14,305 nt of DNA, taken from the NCBI GenBank assembly GCA_964553405.1, contig CAZKLS010000073.1:1-14305 (forward strand), read 5' to 3'. The position numbers were made by a program, and so were the translations under genes. Below, piece after piece: positions 1-6,313 of this stretch. Every line of letters begins with the position of its first letter. Positions within the stretch are counted from its first letter, which is position 1. Source of the DNA: DATIRA01 sp964553405 (GTDB lineage: Bacteria; Pseudomonadota; Gammaproteobacteria; Steroidobacterales; Steroidobacteraceae). The notes under the pieces were generated by a model. The model was given only the letters and a program-made list of their open reading frames with translations. It was not told the origin of the DNA and ran no database searches.

Positions 1-127
1 CGATCGATTTCATCCGGAGGGTCCTCGGGCTGCCGATCGTGACGGCCCCACAACACTAACCCACCGGCGCCGGGTCGGAGCGGGATCGAGGCTCGCGGGG
101 CCGAAAAGCCACCCGTGCCGACCATCA

Positions 128-145
128 AGCGCCGCGAATGGCGCT
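128..145 (-). terminator. Small hairpin, possible displaced tRNA terminator
   Basis: AGCGCC at 128-133 pairs with GGCGCT at 140-145 around a 6-nt loop. On the minus strand it lies about 20 nt past the 3' end of the outer tRNA-Gly fragment (165), where a tRNA terminator would be expected. A short T-run (about 113-117) follows only after some 10 nt, so it is not a classical intrinsic terminator. If the region between the repeats was inserted, this may be the hairpin that once followed the intact tRNA. Speculative. Confidence 0.25.
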
Positions 146-164
146 CGCCGGGAATCTAAATGAA

Positions 165-210
165 TGGAGCGGGTGATGGGAATCGAACCCACGTTAGCAG
201 ATTGGGAAGC
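165..210 (-). repeat. Partial tRNA-Gly 3' copy (outer att-like repeat)
   Basis: These 46 nt match the 3' 46 nt of the intact tRNA-Gly at 3252-3297 with one mismatch (A at 201 versus C at 3288). The match covers the CCA end, the acceptor 3' strand, the full T arm, the variable loop and the anticodon loop, then stops abruptly. Same orientation as the intact gene. Integrases that use tRNA genes normally leave such a 3' fragment at the far junction, with crossover at or near the anticodon or T loop, so this is a good attR candidate. An old recombination or a decayed second tRNA is also possible. Confidence 0.75.
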
Positions 211-340
211 ACCGTCACAGTGCCAACCACCCAATCTTCCACCCGTGGTGTCCCGCAGGGCTCTCTGACCGCCTAGTGGACGGTCGTCTCCCTGGGCCGA
301 CTTCCGTGCTTGCTGCTAGTGTCGATACAGACGGTGGGAA

Positions 341-370
341 TGGAGCGGGTGATGGGAATCGAACCCACGT
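341..370 (-). repeat. Partial tRNA-Gly 3' copy (inner att-like repeat)
   Basis: Thirty nt are identical to the last 30 nt of the intact tRNA-Gly (3252-3281): CCA, acceptor 3' strand and T arm. Identity stops after the T arm. The two partial copies share three more bases (GAA) next to the CCA end, which the intact copy lacks, so they are more alike on that side. Between this repeat and the tRNA lie 2.9 kb with two genes, so this is the nearest candidate far junction of that segment. Confidence 0.75.
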
Positions 371-505
371 GACTGCCGCGCGGGTCCGCTGTCAATCAAT
401 GGCTTGGCAGCTGGCAACAGCCGACATGTGACGCGTGCGTGACTGGCGACAGCGACCCGAAACGCCTTTAATCGCATTCGACCAGTCGCCGATGTTCTGC
501 ATTAC

Positions 506-543
506 CGACCGGCTGCAGCGGGACAGCCCGCTGCAGCCGGTCG
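506..543 (-). terminator. 17-bp hairpin 3' of the DUF1254 gene
   Basis: A perfect inverted repeat: the arm 506-522 (core GACCGGCTGCAGCGGG) pairs with 527-543 around the loop ACAG. It begins 38 nt past the stop codon of the DUF1254 gene, the normal place for a terminator. No U-tract follows on either strand, so it may act as a hairpin-only terminator, a Rho-linked 3' end or an mRNA stabiliser. It is the longest perfect stem I found in the window. Confidence 0.55.
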
Positions 544-581
544 TTTGCATGCAGTCGCCTGGCGCCTTCGCGCCTGCGACG

Positions 582-1997
582 CTAGTTCACTTTCTGTACT
601 TTCGGCGGCGTCCAGGTCCCGTCGAGGATCGACGGGGCCTTCTCCTGTGGCCAGTACATCCGCAGCATCGGAATGAACTCGCCTGCCGGTGCCGGCAGCC
701 AGTTCGATTCCTTGTCAGCGCCCGGCGAATCCTTCTGGAAATAGAGGGTAATCGAACCGTCCGGGTTGGCCTTCAGGTTGTTGCGCGGACTGACGGTGAA
801 CTTGTTCAGCTTGTTCGGCACGAACCACCAGCCCTGGTCGATCATGTACATCGTGATCGACCAGAATCCGTTGACTGGCGGAGTCTGGCCCTTGGCAAAG
901 GTCAGCGTGTACTTGTTGGCGCCGGTGAGCTTGGCGCCCGTGCTGTCGATGAGCGTGTATGGGTAGACAGCGTCTTCCTGCAGGTTGGCCGGCCACCCGA
1001 AGGCGGCGACGACCGCCCGCTTCATGTAGTCGGTGCCGTAGACGCCCAGGCCCTTGGTAATCTGCCAGCCGTCGACCATCTTGCCGAGCGCGTTCTGGTT
1101 GGCGCCGATCTTGTCGAGCGCCGTCTTGGGCAGGTCCTTCAGCGCAGCTTGCGCTGCCGGGTCGAGCTTGGACAGCGAGAACGGCTTGCACGGCTCGAAG
1201 CCGATCTTCACGAAGCGCGCCAGCGCCGGTGCGTCAGCGGCATACGCAGGAGAGTCCGCGCACATGCGCTTGGACAGCCAGTTGAAGTAGCCCTCGGTGC
1301 CCATCGCAAGGATCACCGCCTGGGGCTTTTCGGTCATCGAGATGCCGGGGTTCGCGTCGACGGGCGGCGCCACCGGCGTGAACGACTTGCCCCAGGTCGA
1401 CAGCGGCGTGATCTTGTATTGCGCCTGCAGCGCGTTGACCGCCTTGTAGTCGGCGTCGGTGCCGTCGGCATAGGTACGGCCGAGGATCACGATGTAGCGC
1501 GTCGCCGCCGGGATGTGCTTCAGGCCGCTGGGCACTTCGCCCTTCCAGCCCGGGCCGGTGATCAGGTAGTTGGCGGCCTTGCCGTCGCCTGTACGGCTGC
1601 CAGGGCTGGCGAAAATCGTCATCCACAGGTCGATCATGGGGAACAGGTGGAATCGCTTGCCCATGTCGGGGTGGCTGAAGACCTGCGGCTCCTTCAGGTC
1701 GAGCCAGGCGAGCGAGTACAGCGTGTCGGCGTTCGGCGCCGAAACGCCACGGTAGTCGGCCGGCGGGTAGCGAGGGACGTTGAGGAACTGGTTCAGCGGC
1801 GCCTGCAGCTCCGAGGCCTTGGCGACGTTGGACATCTGGATGCGGGTAACGTCGGTCGTTACCAGCGAGTAGCCGTAGACGTACGCATCGGTGGCGATTG
1901 CAGCCGCCTCTTGCGGCGATACGTTCGCCGACGCCGTGAACGGTGCGGCCGCCAAGGCCAGTACCGTCGAGGCGAGAATCAGCTTGAGTTCACGCAC
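582..1997 (-). CDS. Secreted DUF1254/DUF1214 domain protein
   Basis: A 471-residue protein. I choose the GTG at 1995-1997 because AAGGAG sits 6 nt before it and because a clean signal peptide follows: a basic N-terminus, a hydrophobic stretch of about 14 residues and an AxA site (ThrAlaSerAla, about residue 24), then the mature chain. The longer frame, open back to 2132, adds 45 residues with no export signal. DUF1254 covers roughly residues 65-195 (sapNADTLYSLAWLDL, with Pro- and Trp-rich motifs) and DUF1214 roughly 335-455 (NGFWSITMY, GWWFVPN). Proteins with this pair of domains are usually exported; their biochemical role is not settled and I assign none. It is divergent from the AraC-type gene and probably its target. 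The 17-bp hairpin at 506-543 lies just downstream. Confidence 0.9.
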   Translation of the reverse strand: MRELKLILASTVLALAAAPFTASANVSPQEAAAIATDAYVYGYSLVTTDVTRIQMSNVAKASELQAPLNQFLNVPRYPPADYRGVSAPNADTLYSLAWLDLKEPQVFSHPDMGKRFHLFPMIDLWMTIFASPGSRTGDGKAANYLITGPGWKGEVPSGLKHIPAATRYIVILGRTYADGTDADYKAVNALQAQYKITPLSTWGKSFTPVAPPVDANPGISMTEKPQAVILAMGTEGYFNWLSKRMCADSPAYAADAPALARFVKIGFEPCKPFSLSKLDPAAQAALKDLPKTALDKIGANQNALGKMVDGWQITKGLGVYGTDYMKRAVVAAFGWPANLQEDAVYPYTLIDSTGAKLTGANKYTLTFAKGQTPPVNGFWSITMYMIDQGWWFVPNKLNKFTVSPRNNLKANPDGSITLYFQKDSPGADKESNWLPAPAGEFIPMLRMYWPQEKAPSILDGTWTPPKVQKVN

Positions 1998-2135
1998 ATT
2001 CTTCTCCTTCCCCGTGGCGACCCCGGGGCATGAATTGTTCCGGCACAGGGCACTGCTGCCCGACCTGCCGACAGATGAGTGGCGATTCGCAGACTGCCAC
2101 CCCAGAAGTCTATTCCCGGACGGACCACGCAAAGT

Positions 2136-2167
2136 TATGATTTTCGTACAGTCCGACTGATGGACTG
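2136..2167 (+). promoter_or_regulatory. Candidate promoter and operator of the AraC-type gene
   Basis: TATGAT at 2136-2141 matches the sigma-70 -10 box at five of six positions; the -35 at 17 bp (TTCCCG, 2113-2118) is poor, as expected for an activator-dependent or weak promoter. An inverted repeat, CAGTCC-7 nt-GGACTG (2149-2154 and 2162-2167), starts at about the predicted transcription start. That location would fit autorepression. It lies in the 203-bp divergent space between the regulator and the DUF1254 gene. The operator call is inference. Confidence 0.35.
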
Positions 2168-2200
2168 GCAGCTGAAGCCATCCCGCCGAGGTGTCTGCCC

Positions 2201-3226
2201 ATGATTGCTCGCACCGCAGCCATGCCGGCCCGTTACTTCTCGTTCGTATTGTCCTACACCGACGAGCTCGGCCTGCCCAGTCGTCCCCTGATGCGCGCGG
2301 CCGGACTGACGCGCGCGCAGGTCGCGGTCCCGGATGCGCTCCTGCCCCTATACCAGTTCAATGCACTGGTCCAGGCCGTCACTGCGGCGGCGGGCCGCAC
2401 GGACCTCGGATTCGAGCTCGGCCGACGTGTCAGCTACCGCCTGCACGACAAGCTCGGCGATGCGCTCGAGCACTGCCGCGACGTCGACCAGGCCCTGCGA
2501 CTCTGCTCGCGCTACTTCCCGAGCATCACGCCGTCGTACCTCATGGAGTATCACCGTGGTCCGCGGCTCGCCAGCGTGTGCTTCCGGCCGACGGTCGCCA
2601 TGCCCGATGAGACCCTGGCGGTCCTCAGCGAGAGCCATGCGGTGTCATTCCATCGTCTCGGTCTACGCGGCACGCCGCACAGGATTCCGCCGTACGAGCT
2701 GCAGATGCCGATGCACCGTCCGGCGCACGTTGCGCGCTACAGCGAGCTGGCACCGGCACGCGTGCACTTCGAGCCGGGGAGCTTGCCTGAGGTTCGGATC
2801 GAAGTTCCCTCGGACTTCATGGACTCAGCGTTCACTGCGCACGACCCGCAATTGGTGACGGAGCGCCAGGCGCAGCTCGACCGCGCGCTCCAGGTCGCCT
2901 TCAATACCGGCCACTATGGGGACTGGCTGGAGATGCTGCTGCAGCACGCGGAGGGATACCAGCTCAAGCTGGCCGATGCTGCCTCCGCTTTGCAGCTGCC
3001 ACCCCACACGCTTGCGCGCCGCCTGGCCGCCGAGGGGATCGAGTTCCGGGAGCTTTCGAACGAAGTACGCATGCAGCGCGCGGCGGAGATGCTCAGGGGA
3101 TCCGACGCGCCGATCGCCACCGTCGCCGCCCGGCTCGGCTATGCGCACACGTCGAATTTCACTAGTGCATTTCGTGCCCGCAACGGCGTCAGCCCGCGGC
3201 AGTACCGGCAGTCGCTCAGGAATTGA
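2201..3226 (+). CDS. AraC-family transcriptional regulator (arabinose-binding-like N-domain)
   Basis: A 341-residue DNA-binding regulator. Residues about 25-205 fit the AraC-type arabinose-binding-like domain (Pfam Arabinose_bd) found in OruR/ArgR-like and virulence-type regulators. Residues about 255-338 form the double helix-turn-helix: LADAASALQLPPHTLARRL for the first HTH and IATVAARLGYAHTSNFTSAF for the second, ending in the family signature GVSPRQYR. The length is typical. The start at 2201 is supported by GAGG about 9 nt upstream; ATG at 2222 is a weaker alternative. It is transcribed away from the DUF1254 gene and ends 25 nt from the tRNA-Gly 3' end. Divergent placement suggests that it controls the DUF1254 gene. 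The effector cannot be inferred; relatives often sense small amino acids, fatty acids or xenobiotics. Confidence 0.92.
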   Translation: MIARTAAMPARYFSFVLSYTDELGLPSRPLMRAAGLTRAQVAVPDALLPLYQFNALVQAVTAAAGRTDLGFELGRRVSYRLHDKLGDALEHCRDVDQALRLCSRYFPSITPSYLMEYHRGPRLASVCFRPTVAMPDETLAVLSESHAVSFHRLGLRGTPHRIPPYELQMPMHRPAHVARYSELAPARVHFEPGSLPEVRIEVPSDFMDSAFTAHDPQLVTERQAQLDRALQVAFNTGHYGDWLEMLLQHAEGYQLKLADAASALQLPPHTLARRLAAEGIEFRELSNEVRMQRAAEMLRGSDAPIATVAARLGYAHTSNFTSAFRARNGVSPRQYRQSLRN

Positions 3227-3251
3227 GTGACTCGACAGGAACAGGAGGAAG

Positions 3252-3325
3252 TGGAGCGGGTGATGGGAATCGAACCCACGTTAGCAGCTTGGGAAGCTGC
3301 AGTTCTACCATTGAACTACACCCGC
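3252..3325 (-). tRNA. glyU: tRNA-Gly (anticodon CCC)
   Basis: A complete 74-nt cloverleaf with encoded CCA. Acceptor GCGGGTG pairs with CACCCGC, followed by T and CCA. The D arm has GTTC/GAAC with AATGGTA loop. The anticodon stem GCAGC/GCTGC encloses the loop TTCCCAA, so positions 34-36 are CCC, reading GGG glycine codons. The T stem GTGGG/CCCAT encloses TTCGATT. It closely resembles E. coli glyU, hence the symbol, which is given by likeness only. Two partial copies of its 3' end lie to the left, marking it as a likely integration site. The gene is convergent with the AraC-type gene, 25 nt away. Confidence 0.97.
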
Positions 3326-3337
3326 CGACCGCCGCCG

Positions 3338-3366
3338 ATTTTATGCAGGTTCCGCGAGGGCGGCAA
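3338..3366 (-). promoter_or_regulatory. Sigma-70-type promoter of the tRNA-Gly gene
   Basis: On the minus strand, TTGCCG (3361-3366) and TAAAAT (3338-3343) are separated by exactly 17 bp and match the -35 and -10 consensus at four and five of six positions. The start would fall near 3331, about 6 nt before the mature tRNA 5' end. The space after the -10 box is almost pure GC (CGGCGGCGG), the kind of discriminator seen on stringently controlled stable-RNA promoters. The -35 box is part of the hairpin at 3361-3391. Confidence 0.6.
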
Positions 3367-3391
3367 ATCGCGCGGCGGACGCGATTTGCCG
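3361..3391 (-). terminator. 12-bp hairpin 3' of the ThDP enzyme gene
   Basis: CGGCAAATCGCG (3361-3372) and CGCGATTTGCCG (3380-3391) form a perfect 12-bp stem with a 7-nt loop, starting 14 nt after the stop codon of the ThDP-dependent enzyme gene. It would end that transcript before the tRNA. No U-tract follows on the minus strand. The left arm also contains the -35 box of the tRNA promoter, so terminator and promoter are interleaved. Confidence 0.55.
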
Positions 3392-3405
3392 GAAAGAGCA
3401 TTCGT

Positions 3406-5061
3406 CTACGGCGCCAGCTTGCGCTTGACCGCGCGCCCGAGCGGCGCGGGCAGCCCGCCGAGCGACGCCAGCACGCGCGGCAGCAGCTTGAGCTTGAGCC
3501 CCGAGATGGCGCTCGGCACTACCGCGTCGATCAGGTGCGGACCCGGCCTGCGCAGCGCCGCCTCGAGCGCAGCGACGAACTCCTCGGTCGTGGTCGCACG
3601 CACCGCGGACACGCCCATGCTGCGGCTCATCTGCACGAAATCGAGCGCGGGGTCCTGCAAGTCGAGCTGGCTTTTTGCCTTGGGGCCCGCCTCGTCCGCG
3701 CCGACGCGCTGCAGCTCCACGTTGAGGATCGCGTAGGCGCGGTTGTTCAGGACCACGGCGACCACGTTCAGTTTCTCGCGAGCCATCGTCCACAGCGCCT
3801 GGATCGTGTACATCGCCGAGCCGTCGCCCACGAGCGCCAGCACCGGGCGGTCCGGGCACGCGATCGCCGCGCCCACCGCGCTCGGCAGGCCCTGGCCGAT
3901 CGCGCCGCCGGTGAGCGTGATCACGTCGTGGCGCGGGGCGCCGGCCGTCATCACGGGCAGCATAACGCCCGAGGTCTGTGCCTCGTCGACGATGATGGCG
4001 TTGTCGGGCAGCAGGTGACCGACGGCCTTGCAGACCTTGTCTGCGGTGAACTTCCCGGTCGGTCGTCCCGGGCGTGCCGGCGCCTGCAGCGTCGGCGTCA
4101 CTGCGCCGGCGCCGACGGCACTGACGAGCTTCTCGAGGCTGCCGAGCGCGTCCTGCTGCGCAGTCGCAAGTTCGTGGACCGCACAGTTCTCCGGCACCAG
4201 GTAGCTCTTCTTGCCCGGGTAGGCGAAGAACGAGACCGGCGCCTTCGCGTCGACCAGGACCAGGTTGTCCAGCCCCGCCAGCTGCACCGAGGCCAGTTCC
4301 GCGAGATACGCGATGCGCTCGACCTGCGGCAGGCCGGCACCGCGCTCGATGCGGGTCGGGAACACTTCGGCGAAGAGTTTCGCTCCCGTCTGGCCGGCCA
4401 CGCGCGCCGCGGCGAGCAGCGCGGGCTCGCGCAGCGCGCGGCCGCCGAGCAGCAACGCGTTCCTTCCGCCCGCCTGCAGCAGCTGCGCGATCGCCGCGAT
4501 CGCATCGTCGGTGTTGCCCGGCGGAGGCGCCAGCTTCGGCATCGCGGCGGGCACCCCGCCGTCGCCCCATGAGACGTCGGCCGGCAGGATCAGCGTGGCG
4601 ACCTGGCCCGGAGGGCCCATCGCTGCCGCGACAGCCTCGACGGCATCCCGGCACAGCGCCTCGGTGCTCTGCGAGGTCCGCACCCACGGCGACACGTTGC
4701 GCGCCACGGTCTCGATGTCGGACTGCAGCGGCGCGTCGTACCGGGCGTGGTAGGTGGCATGGTCGCCGACGATGTTGACGATCGGCACCCGGCCCTTGCG
4801 GGCGTTGTGCAGGTTCGCGAGCCCGTTGCCGAGTCCGCAGCCGAGGTGCAGCAGCGTGGCCGCCGGCCGGCCGGCCATGCGCGCGTAGCCGTCGGCGGCA
4901 CCGGTGGCGACGCCTTCGAACAGGCAGAGCACCGCCCGCATCTCCGGCGCGCTGTCGAGCGCCGCGACGAAGTGCATCTCCGAGGTGCCGGGATTGCTGA
5001 AGCAGACCGTGACCCCGGCGTCGACCAGCGTGCGCATCAGGGCCTGGGCGCCATTGGGCAT
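3406..5061 (-). CDS. ThDP-dependent enzyme, acetolactate synthase-like
   Basis: A 551-residue thiamine-diphosphate enzyme of the acetolactate synthase/benzoylformate decarboxylase superfamily, acting in the cytoplasm on 2-oxo acids or related substrates. The N-terminal domain has NPGTSEMHF (23-31) and the catalytic glutamate E49 in LFEGVATGAADGYARM. A central domain follows, then the ThDP/Mg-binding domain with GDGSAMYTIQ at 412 and NNRAYAI at 439, the classic GDG-x24-NN motif. True IlvB/IlvI proteins carry RHEQ at the glutamate; here it is LFEG, and no small regulatory subunit lies beside it, so it is probably not the biosynthetic acetolactate synthase. Many relatives carry that name by default. 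The start has GGAG 8 nt upstream. It lies downstream of yjbQ and the methyltransferase on the same strand. Confidence 0.88.
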   Translation of the reverse strand: MPNGAQALMRTLVDAGVTVCFSNPGTSEMHFVAALDSAPEMRAVLCLFEGVATGAADGYARMAGRPAATLLHLGCGLGNGLANLHNARKGRVPIVNIVGDHATYHARYDAPLQSDIETVARNVSPWVRTSQSTEALCRDAVEAVAAAMGPPGQVATLILPADVSWGDGGVPAAMPKLAPPPGNTDDAIAAIAQLLQAGGRNALLLGGRALREPALLAAARVAGQTGAKLFAEVFPTRIERGAGLPQVERIAYLAELASVQLAGLDNLVLVDAKAPVSFFAYPGKKSYLVPENCAVHELATAQQDALGSLEKLVSAVGAGAVTPTLQAPARPGRPTGKFTADKVCKAVGHLLPDNAIIVDEAQTSGVMLPVMTAGAPRHDVITLTGGAIGQGLPSAVGAAIACPDRPVLALVGDGSAMYTIQALWTMAREKLNVVAVVLNNRAYAILNVELQRVGADEAGPKAKSQLDLQDPALDFVQMSRSMGVSAVRATTTEEFVAALEAALRRPGPHLIDAVVPSAISGLKLKLLPRVLASLGGLPAPLGRAVKRKLAP

Positions 5062-5140
5062 CGTGTTCTCCGAGTGTGCTGGCGACCGACGTCGCGAAAC
5101 CCGATGCTAGCGGAGATGGCACGCATACAGCCATCCACAA

Positions 5141-5162
5141 GCCATGGTCTTCATGTCATGGC
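5141..5162. other. Weak inverted repeat between methyltransferase and ThDP enzyme
   Basis: GCCATG (5141-5146) and CATGGC (5157-5162) form a 6-bp inverted repeat with a 10-nt spacer, 6 nt past the methyltransferase stop codon and 80 nt before the ThDP enzyme start. It could be a weak 3' hairpin or an operator for the downstream gene. The 107-bp gap shows no convincing promoter boxes. Confidence 0.2.
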
Positions 5163-5168
5163 CGCCTG

Positions 5169-5798
5169 TCACCTGCGCCTGAGCAGCGCCCAGGCGAAGG
5201 GCTGCTCGGTTCCGCCCGGGGTCAGGTGACGCTCGCGACGCTGGCCGAGAAGTTCGAAGTCCGGCCCCAGCATCGCGGCGATGTCATCTGCCGAGCGCCT
5301 CGCGACCGGCAGGCCGCTGCAGCGCTCGGGGCCCTCCGGCGCGAACCCGCCGATGACTGCGTATCCGGCCGGGCGTACCGCGCGGGCGGCCTGGTGCGCA
5401 TAGCGGACGAGGTCGGCGTCGTCGGTCAGGAAATGCGACACCGCCCGGTCGTGCCAGACGTCGAAAGCGCCGGCCGGCAGCCGGGCCGCGAGCACGTCCG
5501 CCGCGAGCCACGTGACGCGGTTCGCCCTCGCCGCGAGGCGCCGCCGGGAGACGGCCAGCGCCTCGGCGGAGATGTCCAGCACGGTGACGTGGCGCAGGCC
5601 TCGTCCCAGCAGGTCGTCGACCAGCGTCGACGCGCCGCCGCCAACGTCGATCAGCCGCATGTCCGGCGTCAGGCCCGCCTGCTGCAGCAGCTCCAGCGAG
5701 ACATCGAGCCGCGGTCGAAACCAGCTGACCGCCTCCGGATCCCGGGTCTCGTACACCCGCTGCCAGTGAGCCTGTCGGTCTGCGCTCCGGTGGGTCAT
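5169..5798 (-). CDS. Class I SAM-dependent methyltransferase
   Basis: A 209-residue protein with a Rossmann-type SAM fold. Motif I is LIDVGGGAS (49-57); the ribose-binding acidic residue is D75 in VLDIS; motif III-like D101 follows in LAADV; FDVWHDRAVSHFL (112-124) is the post-motif strand. The N-terminus (HWQRVYETRDPEAVSWF) and the C-terminus (ending HLTPGGTEQPFAWALL) belong to a recognisable subgroup of small methyltransferases often annotated only as class I SAM-dependent; the substrate is unknown. GAGG lies 8 nt before the ATG. It sits 82 nt downstream of yjbQ and 107 nt upstream of the ThDP enzyme, so the three may form a loose operon. Thiopurine- or trans-aconitate-type activities are possible but unsupported. 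Confidence 0.88.
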   Translation of the reverse strand: MTHRSADRQAHWQRVYETRDPEAVSWFRPRLDVSLELLQQAGLTPDMRLIDVGGGASTLVDDLLGRGLRHVTVLDISAEALAVSRRRLAARANRVTWLAADVLAARLPAGAFDVWHDRAVSHFLTDDADLVRYAHQAARAVRPAGYAVIGGFAPEGPERCSGLPVARRSADDIAAMLGPDFELLGQRRERHLTPGGTEQPFAWALLRRR

Positions 5799-5880
5799 TG
5801 CTCAGGCCTCGCGGCGCCGCGGGAAGCCGTGCTGTCCAGGCACAGCGCGGAAGGGTCCGGACCAGAGGGGATCGTGCGGA

Positions 5881-6300
5881 TCACGCGCCGAGGTGCGCAA
5901 CGACCCTCCGCTCGTGGGCTCGTTGCCGGTGCTCGAACAGGTAGATCCCCTGCCAGGTGCCAAGCGCCGGCCGGCCTGAGATCACGGGGATCGAAAGTGA
6001 CACCGTGTTGAGCGCCGCCTTGATGTGGGCGGGCATGTCGTCCGGTCCCTCGGTCGTGTGTGTGATCCAGCGCATCGAGGGATCGTCGGACGGCGGGACC
6101 AGCCTGCGGAAGAACTCGTCGATGTCCCGCCGAACGTCCGGATCGGCGTTCTCCTGTATGCAGAGCGAGCAGGAGGTGTGCTGCACGAACAGCGTCAGCA
6201 GTCCCTGCCCGACGCCGCTCTCGCGCACGAATCGCAGGACCTCGCCGGTGAATTCATGAAGACCCGGGCCGCGCGTGTGGATCGTCAGTGTCGTCTGCAT
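5881..6300 (-). CDS. yjbQ: YjbQ/UPF0047 family protein
   Basis: A 139-residue single-domain protein of the YjbQ/UPF0047 family, full length for the family. Signature blocks are FVQHTSCSLCIQENADPDVR (38-57), HTTEGPDDMPAHIKA (81-95) and GTWQGIYLFEHR (114-125), with conserved histidines H41, H81 and H92 and the E123-H124-R125 end. E. coli YjbQ can replace thiamine phosphate synthase weakly, and automated annotation often says secondary thiamine-phosphate synthase; its physiological role is not established. AGGAG lies 7 nt before the ATG. It is divergent from the acylase gene, sharing a 132-bp intergenic region. It is interesting that a ThDP-dependent enzyme lies two genes downstream. Confidence 0.93.
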   Translation of the reverse strand: MQTTLTIHTRGPGLHEFTGEVLRFVRESGVGQGLLTLFVQHTSCSLCIQENADPDVRRDIDEFFRRLVPPSDDPSMRWITHTTEGPDDMPAHIKAALNTVSLSIPVISGRPALGTWQGIYLFEHRQRAHERRVVAHLGA

Positions 6301-6313
6301 CGGAAGCTCCTGG

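Larger units (their letters stand above)
1..581. other. Non-coding region with tRNA-derived repeats and hairpins
   Basis: I see no credible protein gene in these 581 bases. The stretch holds two partial copies of the tRNA-Gly 3' end (165-210 and 341-370), a 6-bp hairpin at 128-145, and a 17-bp hairpin at 506-543; these have their own entries. Positions 211-340 and 371-505 show no recognisable gene, RNA or regulatory motif. Open frames here are short, lack a ribosome binding site and cross the tRNA repeats. The layout suggests the outer junction of an integrated element rather than coding DNA. Confidence 0.6.
341..3251. mobile_element. Putative tRNA-Gly-bounded genomic mini-island
   Basis: The segment lies on the 3' side of an intact tRNA-Gly (3252-3325) and ends in direct repeats of the tRNA 3' end (341-370 and, farther out, 165-210). 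That is the geometry produced by tRNA-targeting tyrosine recombinases: the tRNA stays whole and a 3' fragment marks the other end. The content is one divergent pair, an AraC-type regulator and a secreted DUF1254 protein. By eye its base composition is somewhat less GC-rich than the genes to its right. No integrase, excisionase or replication gene is present, so it would be non-autonomous, decayed, or part of a larger element continuing left of the window. Confidence 0.45.

Noticed and set aside
435..2033. A 532-codon open frame on the plus strand opposite the DUF1254 gene
   Set aside because: Its translation is Arg/Val-rich with no domain and it mirrors a well-supported gene; long antisense frames are expected in GC-rich coding DNA.
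3406..5061. Naming the ThDP enzyme ilvB
   Set aside because: It lacks the RHEQ segment and a partner ilvN/ilvH, so the biosynthetic role is unlikely.
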